Assembly (NCBI RefSeq): GCF_000330505.1
Contig: NW_004443750.1
Location: forward strand, 4,220 to 29,200
DNA: 24,981 nucleotides
Source: Entamoeba invadens IP1
Lineage: Eukaryota; Evosea; Mastigamoebida; Endamoebidae
Direction of reading: 5' to 3'
Numbering within the stretch: the stretch's first letter is position 1; the number at the start of each line of letters is the position of its first letter. The notes under the pieces were generated by a model. It ran no database searches. It worked only from the letters and a program-made list of their open reading frames with translations, and had not been told where the DNA came from. A program made the translations under genes and the position numbers. Shown here piece after piece: positions 16,319 to 24,981 of the stretch.

Positions 16319-18956
16319 ATGGACACAAATTGCAACACCGATGCTACCGAAAAAATAGATGATGCGACACCAGAAGAACAAATGCACAGCTCAGAAGACA
16401 CTGAAGGTGATGACGAGGCAGCACAATTATTTTTGACCATGTTTACACATTCATCAGAAGGTAATCAAGCAAATAACGCAAATGACGGTGTTGATTTAAC
16501 ATCCACTTTTGTTGCTCCAGAAGCAAAAACAATCAAAGAGAGTGAATTCAAATACCACACATTTGATTCATTTACAATTCCAAGTCATATCCAATCAATT
16601 GAAAAATATGCTTTCAATTTTTGCACAAATTTAAAAAGCATTGTTATTCCAGACTCGGTGACCTCAATTGGCGAATACGCTTTCAACCAATGTCCGCTGA
16701 CTTCCATTGTAATTTCCAAAAACATGACTTCGTTATCCGATGGCGTGTTTTGTGGAAACAAACTTGTTTAGTTTACGGTTCCTGATAACATTCAAAGTCT
16801 TGGGTCAAGTGTGCTGTATTCCAATACGGTTTCTTCACTGGAAATATCTGATAACCCCAAAAGCCTTGACTTGAATGCGTTCACTTCAATTGAGTTATCT
16901 GACAATGTGACTACAATTGGGTCGGATGCTTTCAGTGGACTTGACAAATTGGTTCACATCAGACTATCGAACAAATTAACTGAACTCCCAAAAAATGCAT
17001 TCAAAGACAACCGAAGTTTGAAAAGTGTTGTTATTCCGATAAGTGTGACTAAACTTGGGGAGAGCTGTTTTGAGAATTGTCCACTTGATGGTGACAACGT
17101 GTTTAAAATACACAAGCACATTGAAGTTGTTGAAGATGGTGCTTTTGAGAACTGCAAATTCAAGGAAGTTCTTAATCGAAGGAAACATCAAAGAAATATC
17201 AAAGAATATGTTTATTAATTGTAAAAATCTCTCAAAAGTGACACTTCCAGACAGTGTTACCAAAATAGATAATTTTGCGTTTGATCATTGTGGATTTGAC
17301 AAAGTCTTTTTCCCAAATAATTTGAAGGAATTCGGTGAACATGTCTTTTCAGACAACATCAATATCACTGAACTGATGTGGGATCAGAAATTCACACGAA
17401 TTCCAGACCGTATTGTCTATGGGTGTGTTAACATCTCAAGAATAGAAATACCAACTACTGTCACTTCAATCGGCGAATTTGCGTTCAATGAATGCAAATC
17501 ACTTGAAACGCTTGTCATTCCAGATTCGGTTGTTGAGTTTGGTATGTTTGTTTGTCAAGATTGCGAGAAATTGAGAAGCGTCACACTTCCAGCCGGCATC
17601 ACTGCTGTTCCACAGGGTCTCTTTTCGCGTTGTGGAAATTTGAGCGAAATCAAAAACATGGAGAATGTCACAGAAGTCGGTCGAGAAGCTTTCAAAGGTA
17701 CAAAGAAACTCTTTACACGTGGCATCCCACAAAACTTGAAGAAAATAGGCATCAGAGCATTTTCAGACTGTGACATTGAAGAGTTGGTAATACCAAACTC
17801 AGAGATGGATGAAGGTGCTTTTGTTCAAAACAACAAATTAACGAAAGTTGTCATTACAGAAGGCGTGAAAACACTTCCACAACGCTGTTTTGCTGAATGC
17901 CCAAATCTGAAGGTTGTTGTGATACCAAACAGTGTTGAACTGATTGAATATGAATGTTTCAGTGGTTGTGCCAGTCTTGAAGAAATCACCATCCCAAAGA
18001 GTGTCAAAACAATAGAAGGGTACTCCTTCAATCATTGCACTCAATTGAGAAAGGTGGACATTGACAAATCGTTGGTGTGTGGAAGAGATGTGTTTCTTGA
18101 TTGTCCAAATCTTGTGAAATTCAATGTTATTGAAAATGTGAATCAGTTTACTGGGACTGTTGCTGTCATTTCCGCTACAATTGTTGCAATAGAAGACGGC
18201 GCATTTGAAAACAACGACAAATTAGAAGAAGTGGTCATGCCAGACACCATCAATTATGTGGGAGGAAAGTGCTTTAAGAACTGCACTAAATTGAGTAAAG
18301 TTGTTCTTTCCAAAAATGTTGATATTTTGAATAACGAGGCATTTGCTGGGTGTGTCAGTCTCAAGGAAATTGTCCTTCCAAACAATTTGTGCATCATCAA
18401 GAAATCTGTTTTTAGTGGGTGCAAAAACCTCACCAAAATTGTGATTCCAGAAAACGTCGAGCTTATTAAAAAACGCGCTTTTGAGAATTGTGAAAAACTT
18501 GAAGTTGTTGTTTTTCCAAACAAATTGGGACAGCTTGAAGAATCGGTCTTTGCTAACTGCAAAAGTCTGAAAGAAGTCGTCTTCCCAGAACAACTTGGAC
18601 TTGTTGGGAATAGGTGTTTCCAAAATTGCGAAAAACTCGATAAACTTGTGTTAAATGAACACATGAATTTGATTGGAAATCTTGTGTTTGGTGTTTGTGT
18701 AAGTCTCAAAGAGGTTTCATATTCATATCCATTTGTTACATTTAGATGCTTTGACGGGTGTATAAACCTCGAGAATGTCAAATTGGGAAATAAAGTATTT
18801 CAAATAGATAAATGGGCTTTTAGAAATTGCAAAGCGTTGAAAGAAATTACTCTACCTGAAAGTTTGAAAAGTGTCAACGAGAAAAAGGCTTTTGAAGGGT
18901 GTGACAATTTGAAAAAGGTTATCTACCCAGAGACCTATAAAAGGAAAACAAAGTAA
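16319..18956 (+). pseudogene. BspA-like leucine-rich-repeat protein, one nonsense codon and one frameshift
   Basis: ATG at 16319; the final frame stops at TAA 18954-18956 (about 878 residues overall). The first frame runs to TAG 16769-16771 (150 codons), but the same frame continues with perfect repeat periodicity (FTVPDNIQSLG...) to about 17170. One surplus base around 17168-17176 (GTTCTTAATCG) then moves the reading into the frame ending at 18956 (LIEGNIKEISKNMF...). The first ~65 residues are acidic and Ser/Thr-rich, unlike the N-terminal module of the neighbouring LRR gene. After that come some 30 LRR_5-type repeats (x-A-F-x-x-C-x-x-L-x-x-V-x-I-P-x-S-V-x-x-I), mainly with AF/VF rather than CF. 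No signal peptide or membrane span. It is either a young pseudogene or contains two sequencing errors. It ends in a basic tail (YKRKTK). Confidence 0.83.
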
Positions 18957-19340
18957 TAATAATAGTAATCATGCTTTTTACTTATATGGTTTAATTTGGT
19001 TTACTTTTTTCATTTTTTATCTTGATATTATAATATAGTTTAATTATAACAATAAAAAACTATTAAAATACAATTGAAATTGAAAAAAATATAGATTAAA
19101 TTTAATCTTTAAATAATTATAATAATTAGATACAATTCAAATCATCAAATTTGGCGAATTACAAAAATAATAAAAAATATTAAATCTTTCTATAATTTAT
19201 TATTTATTTTAGTATTTTTTAAATAGAAAAAAGTTGATTTTAAAAACAATTTAATGATATTAGTATTATTTTGTATTAAATAAACCTACACATACTGGTC
19301 AAAACATTAATTGAATATTTACAAACTCAAATTCATACAC
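18957..19340. other. AT-rich spacer between LRR gene and Stealth gene
   Basis: About 380 bp of very AT-rich sequence with no open frame, presumably 3' end of one gene and promoter of the next. Confidence 0.4.
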
Positions 19341-20738
19341 ATGATTAACCATTTTCAACTTTTCAATTTATGTCTATTTCTTTCGGTTCTGTGTTTTATT
19401 TTACTGGCCATATTGTCTGTGAGTGAGAAACGAAATAAAAGACTGAGATACTCCGTTTCAAACGAGCATTTTGATTATGAAATGAATATGGTAAAAATCG
19501 CATTTAAAGATGAGGAAACTCTCATGGAACAGCCGCGCTATGACCCCGACTCAGTTCCCACGTTTACCGAAGAACAACTCAAAGAATACACCAAGAACTT
19601 TCCTGACAAACACTCAACACAACATGACAATTTAGATCCTTTCATGTTTACAACAGAAGGCGCACAAGATTTAATTGACGAGAAAAAGATGTTCAAAAAA
19701 GCACTTTCAAAGTGCAAATATTGCAACAAGTTCCCAACAAATCAGACTGAAATTGACTTGCAAAAGATGGATGACATCCCAGAGATGTGCAATGGCCGCA
19801 TCGATGCTGTGTGGATATGGGTGAATGGCAGTGACCCGACATGGTGTTCCAATTTAAATCGATATGCGCACACTATCGACTTCACAAGATATCGCGATTC
19901 AAGAGTTCTGAAATACTCAATGAGAAGTGTCTCAAAGTACTTGCCATACATCAAAAACCACTTTTTGGTCACCGCCGACCAAATCCCTGACTTCATTGAG
20001 TCGCCTGGTAATTTGACGCATTTCAGGATCACCAAAAACGACATGACACTTGAGGTGATACCACACAGTGATTTAATCAGTGATGCGATTTTGCCAACAT
20101 TCAATTCAGAAGCAATCGAAACGTATTGTTCAAAATCCCAAACTTGTCCGAGTGCTTTGTCTTTCTGGGAGACGACTTTTTCTTCTATCGACCAACACCA
20201 CCAGACTTCTATGTCAAAGAAGACAAACTTGTGATACACACAGAACAGATAGTGCCCGTCGATAGCAAACCTTTTGCAAATAACCAATTTTGGAGTTGCA
20301 TGTTCCATTCGAACAGTCTCATCAACACGTATTTTGAAAAAGATCCAAACCACTCGAATATGGTCATGTCACACACCCCACACTTGTTCAGAAAAAGCAT
20401 ATTAAAAGAAGTCGAAGTGGCGTTTCTAAGTGAAACTAACAAACAAAGAAAAACCAAATTCAGAAGGTGGGACAGCACAAATTGGTCGTTCTTGTATGGC
20501 AACTATGTCTTGTCAAAAGGACTTGGTCAATGTCGAACAAGATAACAAATCCACATTCCTTTCTATGAGAGATGACCACACGTGGAACGTCATGCAGAAA
20601 ATAATTGCAAACGAAACACAACCATATGCACTTGGTGTGAACGACGAGATGAATGAAAAGAATTTCGAAAAGGAAATGAGGTACATCCACAGGTGGTTTG
20701 AAAATAAATACAACAACAAAACGGTTTTTGAAAAGTAA
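19341..20738 (+). pseudogene. Stealth-family sugar-phosphate transferase, two single-base frame changes
   Basis: The first ATG is at 19341; the frame opens with TTG at 19311 but the Met is preferred. Residues ~5-28 are a hydrophobic signal anchor followed by basic residues (EKRNKRLR), predicting a type II Golgi protein. Stealth conserved regions follow in order. CR1 is IDAVWIWVNGSDPTW (about 19800-19845). CR2 begins RYRDSRVLKYSMRSVSKYLP, then ILPTFNSEAIE and FVFLGDDFFFYRP. Later CR3/CR4-like parts include NNQFWSCMFHSN and STFLSMRDDHTWN. Three frames share the gene: 19341 to ~20135, ~20136 to ~20516, ~20517 to 20738 (stop TAA). An A is missing at A4 20132-20135, and a base is surplus in AAAAGG 20515-20520. 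The family transfers hexose- or HexNAc-1-phosphate (GNPTAB, capsule enzymes). A role in Entamoeba phosphoglycan synthesis is inference. Confidence 0.85.
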
Positions 20739-23122
20739 AAACAATAAATAATTTGTATTGCTTTGTTTTTTGTTTGTATTGACAAATTTATTATATCACA
20801 TCGTCGTGTTGTTTAAAAATATATTTGAATTTGAATTAATTTAATAATTAAAACAATCAAAATATTGTTTGTTCTAATAACTGTGATATGATTGTAGATT
20901 TGATAATATATGCTATGTACAATTTTCATCAAACAATTGGTTGTGTATTATTGTTATTAAAAATAAATTGTAATATAAAAACAAACAAAGACTATTTTGT
21001 CGGTTCATTTTTATCAATTTAATATCAAACTCATAGCGATAGTAATAACGAATAATTGCACTTTTTTATATCAATACAACAAAAACGAGTTTTTATAACT
21101 TAATCAGAATATCAGTATTAAAACAATATCATGTAAACGCGTATATGATTGAACAAAAAAAACTTAATAATATATAGTGACTAAAAACACGTCATATAAA
21201 CAATAAAAACAGTTGTAAAAATCAAAACCATGTTTTTATAATTTTTATTATAATTTCTGTTGTAACTCGATAATCAAAATTCAACCAGTTTCATTCTTAC
21301 CAGTTAAAATTGATAATAAACTATAATAATAAACAGACTAACACATGAAATAACATTTTTGTTATATTATTGACCTGTTTTTACATTATTCTATAACTAT
21401 TTTAAATATTTTTCTTTTTGACTTGTTTGATGATATATACATATTAAACAATAAAAAACAACAAAGACAAACAATGAACTCGTGATTGCACTATTTAATG
21501 ACCATTTATTATTGGTTTAGTGTTATTTAAAGTGTTAAGTTAATTATTATCACTGTTTAGTTATTCATGTAATCAAATTATATGAATATTATAATTAATT
21601 TATAATAAATTTATTACAATTACAATTAAAATTGATAATAAAATATAAAATAATATCATAAAATTTAATAACATCATAAAAAGTTATTAAAAACAAAAAA
21701 ATAACCAATAATTTGAATTAAAGATATAAAGATTTAAAACATTTGCTTTATTATTCGTAAAGTAATTCGTATTTTTTGCAATAATTGTATACTTATTCGA
21801 TAATTATTGAAAACTAAACGTTACTTTTTAAATAAAATATAATTAAAAATACTGTAATTCAATTATGTAATTTTTGTAAATTGTTTCGAATTAATGCGCA
21901 ATCTGAGCATTATTTCAGGTATGTCAATATAATCTATATAAAATTGGTTATTAAACCATATACTGAAATGAAACCCATAATAAATTAAACGCCATTGTGC
22001 TCGCTCATCTGAGATAAATAATTTCCAGAAGTTGAGTCGGTCTTATTTATTGGATTTTGGTTTTATAATCAAATTCCACAGTAAAAGACCAAGAAAACGG
22101 AGTAAACTAAAGTTGAGCATTAATATGTTTAAATATCGTGAATCCGATATTTTATATCCAAATACATTTTTAGTGTTTTGCCTTTCGTTCTATCAGTGAT
22201 TTCACTAGAACAATTCTAAAATAACAAAAATGTTTTTTAATTATTAAATTTGCTAATATTAAACAATGAAATTTTAATACGTTTAATAATTAAAATTTAA
22301 TGAATATTATAAGATAATACAAATAATAATATAAATATGTTGTTTTTAATTTCTCTGTCATTAGAACACTTTGAATCAACAATATTTGAATCAATAGGAT
22401 TGTTAATATCCACTATAATTTATAAAGTACATTTTTAAATATAACATTATTATCACAAAACGTGAATAATGACACAATTTACAAAAGTTATGATATTTTT
22501 TACATCTCATTGGCATAATATTTTAAACATTTTTGTCATTTTTGTATTTAATTGTCTTGTTAGATTACATATTAATTCGATTTATATCAATATAAACAAT
22601 GTTATATATTTATAATTTGTAATCTATCAAACTGCATTAATGATATATATATATATTAATATGTGACTCAAAAACAACGTTAACATGTTTTTTAAATACA
22701 AAAACAAAACATATTAAATTAAATATTTTCTTTTTTGGGCAAAAATATAAATTTTATTGTACAAATTCGATATTTTTCCTTAATTATTAAAACTTATAGT
22801 ATTTTGAGAAATAAACGTATCAATAATTTAATTAAAACAGTTTTGACAATCTTTATTTATATTAAGTATAATCAAAAACGAATAATAACAATTTGTTTTT
22901 TTAATTAAAAGATTGCTTGTTGATGATCGTAATATTTGATCAATAACAATTTGTTTGGTTAATCAAGTAATACAATTACATACACATATGGTATATTAAT
23001 GAAAATAAGGTCTTAAATAATAATAAACAAAATCATAAAAAGCGTTGGTTAAATAAAATACACTTTTTTATTAAATAGATATCATAATTTTATAACAATT
23101 TAAATAAGTAAACAACTGGTTA
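20739..23122. other. long AT-rich intergenic region
   Basis: About 2.4 kb without any convincing reading frame, longer than the other spacers. It is mainly poly-A/poly-T and ATTAATT-type simple sequence, with an (AT)n stretch near 22642-22660. A near-duplicate ATAACAATTTGTTT occurs at about 22885 and 22943. The exception is about 21885-22215, which is noticeably less AT-biased and contains a small bulged hairpin at 22187-22211. No transposon ends were found here by eye. Confidence 0.5.
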
Positions 23123-23971
23123 TCACATCCAGAATTTTGAATAATACGATTTAGGTTTTTCGTATCCAATATGTTTGGCCGTGTTAAACATCACAGTGGA
23201 CATATTTAGAAAGTCGTCCATATAGCACGAATAGGCGTCGACACAAACACCCCACTTTATATATTTGTGAAACTTCTCAACTTTTTTAAACTCCTTTTTA
23301 CCAAGCATGACCCCAAACAAACTTGCTATACAAAATCCAAGTTGTTTGTCATGAAATTTGTATTTCATATTCTTTTCATCAGCTATCATCGTTTTGATCG
23401 CAACGTATTGTCCTTCTTTATAATCTCTAATGGTATTTCGAATGATAGTAAAAAAGTTTTTTTGGACCACTATATCGTCTTCCAGAAACATCAAAAAGTC
23501 TGCATTTGTTGTCTGCATTGCATATCGTGCAAGTGTGAATGCATAATGATTAATGGTGTTGTCTTTCACAAACCATGAGTATACAGTGCCGTTTCTTTCG
23601 TTCACAATATCTTTTCTGTAGTCTATGATCCAACTCTCAAATTTGTCTTGGTACTTAGTCATTCCTGGATCTTCCACTTTGTTTAATGGTATAGAATCCA
23701 AAGAGACGTTATACACTTTGATACCATATTGAATCAACCTTGATATTTGCTTGTCAAATGATGGGTAATCACACACCTTTTGACACCCCTTGACAAACAT
23801 AAAATCAACGGTAAAATTGATGTGGTCATGATTGTAAGCGTGAATAAAATAGTCTATCATTATCTGAATGTAATTATAACGTTTTGGTATGGTTGAGGCA
23901 GTGAAAACGATGTGGATGTCCTTTGAAAACACACAATTCGTTGCCAACAACACAAACACAAAAAATGCCAT
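23123..23971 (-). CDS. putative GT-A glycosyltransferase (MGAT4/GT54-like), type II or secreted
   Basis: The open frame starts at a TTG (24019), but the only ATG is at 23971-23969, giving 282 residues; stop at 23123-23125. Residues 1-16 (MAFFVFVLLATNCVFS) form a signal peptide or anchor, followed at once by beta-strand IHIVFTAS, typical of a nucleotide-sugar transferase N-terminus. FLMFLEDDIVVQKNFF (LEDD at residues ~163-166) is a DxD-like metal/UDP-sugar motif, and the surrounding pattern recalls N-acetylglucosaminyltransferase IV (MGAT4). Downstream, QLGFCIASLFGVMLG and AYSCYMDDF could form the acceptor side. It is shorter than metazoan MGAT4 (about 535 residues), so this is a minimal version or a different GT-A family. 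Sequons are present. Golgi glycan elongation is the likely role; donor and acceptor are unknown. Confidence 0.68.
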   Translation of the reverse strand: MAFFVFVLLATNCVFSKDIHIVFTASTIPKRYNYIQIMIDYFIHAYNHDHINFTVDFMFVKGCQKVCDYPSFDKQISRLIQYGIKVYNVSLDSIPLNKVEDPGMTKYQDKFESWIIDYRKDIVNERNGTVYSWFVKDNTINHYAFTLARYAMQTTNADFLMFLEDDIVVQKNFFTIIRNTIRDYKEGQYVAIKTMIADEKNMKYKFHDKQLGFCIASLFGVMLGKKEFKKVEKFHKYIKWGVCVDAYSCYMDDFLNMSTVMFNTAKHIGYEKPKSYYSKFWM

Positions 23972-24981
23972 TAAAAATGACAAAGAAAGTTTAAATGATA
24001 CATTTAGAGTATTCTTCAAGTGTTATATTTAAATGGGTTGTTGGTCAAAAGCGGTTGTTGTTTTGTTCTAACAATTAAATGTTTTTAAAATTATTAATAA
24101 AAGACGTGTTGGAATCGGTTTTTGAATTTTTGTTGACCAATTTCACCTATTTGAATTGGACTTTTTTATTAATTTATTTAACATATTGATTATAATTATT
24201 GTAAACAGAAAATTAGGCAATAAATTTAAGCTGATTTTCACATCTGTTTTTGATTGGTCGTTACAAACGTGTGGAGACTAATTATAACAAAACATTTAAA
24301 ATGAAACACGAAAATCTTTTTGTGATTCAGTTTTATTAACTTTCTTTTATTTAGTTGTAATTTTTTGGTTATTAAAATATCAGTTTTTTTAGTATGGATA
24401 CAAATGGTCAATGATCTGTGACACAAACTGTTATTTATTGTGATTTACTAAAATTAGACGGCAAATACACGATTTTGGTTAAAATGGTGGCGTAAAATAG
24501 AAATTCGTAATTTTATGGAATAATTATAAACAAAATGGTTAAAACACAAGCTAACAATTTGAAAAAATATAGAACATATTAATAAATTGTATTTTTAAAA
24601 AGTTTTCAACACCGAAAAATAACAAGCAATTGTTTTATAAAACTATTTGAAGCTATTTGTAAAATTATGCAATTATGACGTGTCGGTGCAACTTTGTTTA
24701 TAGTACAACTATAATAAATCAATTATTTGTTTTTATGAAACAAAACTGAAAAACACAACATTTTTTAAAACTAATACTCTTATAAAAGTACAATAAACAA
24801 AACTATAACTATAGTTGCAAAATTCTTTTCAATTAATTATTTTTGGTTGCACCATTGAATTGTCTTTTTTTACGAAATTTTTGCAGTGAGAAGGTATTTG
24901 GATCACACTAAAAGGCTTGTCTCGTTATTGACATGTAATAAACAAGATGTTTAACATCTGTTCCATCACAATCAAAAAACA
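23972..24981. other. AT-rich terminal region without recognised gene
   Basis: About 1 kb upstream of the glycosyltransferase-like gene. No frame is convincing. Small palindromes are present: TTATAGT-ACA-ACTATAA at about 24698-24714, AACTATAGTT at about 24809, and AGATG/CATCT around TTTAA near 24945-24959. I see no target duplications or long inverted repeats. Confidence 0.4.

Noticed and set aside
17499..18781. Minus-strand open frames opposite the second LRR gene
   Set aside because: Periodic shadows created by the repeated LRR codons on the plus strand.
21997..22005. GTGCTCGCT, identical to the 5' end of U6 snRNA
   Set aside because: The following bases do not match U6: there is no ACAGAGA box or downstream U6 core, so the nine-base identity is probably chance.
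22170..22200. GCCTTTCGTTC resembling the U5 snRNA loop (GCCUUUYAY)
   Set aside because: The flanking stem of U5 does not form and no Sm site follows at the right place.
22640..22662. (AT)n tract as a possible replication or regulatory element
   Set aside because: Simple AT microsatellites are expected at this base composition; nothing specific supports a function.
24238..24426. 62-codon minus-strand frame near the right end
   Set aside because: Lys/Ile/Thr-rich with no domain and no conserved feature; consistent with chance in AT-rich DNA.

Overview
The window looks like nuclear DNA of an Entamoeba species. Entamoeba invadens, or a close reptile-type relative, fits best (inference; no ribosomal marker is present). 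It is very AT-rich, and nearly intron-free genes are separated by long AT-only spacers. It carries Entamoeba-typical families: a CxxC-rich transmembrane receptor kinase (TMK) and BspA-like 23-residue leucine-rich-repeat proteins. It also has a diverse set of cut-and-paste DNA transposons.

Layout: 112-2348 is a complete but dead piggyBac element bounded by TTAA duplications and inverted repeats. 2632-4042 encodes a Q/N-rich, then coiled-coil protein split by one frame change. 4309-10261 (minus) is a single receptor kinase of about 1,980 residues split into four open segments by three one-base frame changes. 10637-11776 is a hAT element with an 8-bp target duplication; a 100-N assembly gap sits inside its transposase. 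11920-12831 and 15394-15609 are two non-autonomous elements with CA(G)T-type ends and TA duplications (Tc1/mariner/pogo-like). 13408-14979 (minus) is an intact LRR protein, and 16319-18956 (plus) is a second LRR gene with one nonsense codon and one frame change. 19341-20738 is a Stealth-family sugar-phosphate transferase gene with two frame changes. 20739-23122 is a long AT-rich spacer. 23123-23971 (minus) is a small secretory-pathway glycosyltransferase-like gene. The rest, to the end, shows no gene.

The two intact genes are the 523-residue LRR protein and the 282-residue glycosyltransferase-like protein. Four other host genes together carry seven apparent single-base frame changes, and six of these fall in runs of A read in the mRNA sense. 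This may reflect sequencing error in a low-coverage assembly, genuine decay, or expression-level slippage; the sequence alone cannot decide. The Stealth gene and the GT-like gene both point to Golgi surface-glycan synthesis. The receptor kinase and LRR families are lineage-expanded sensory/surface families. No CRISPR array, tRNA or rRNA was seen.
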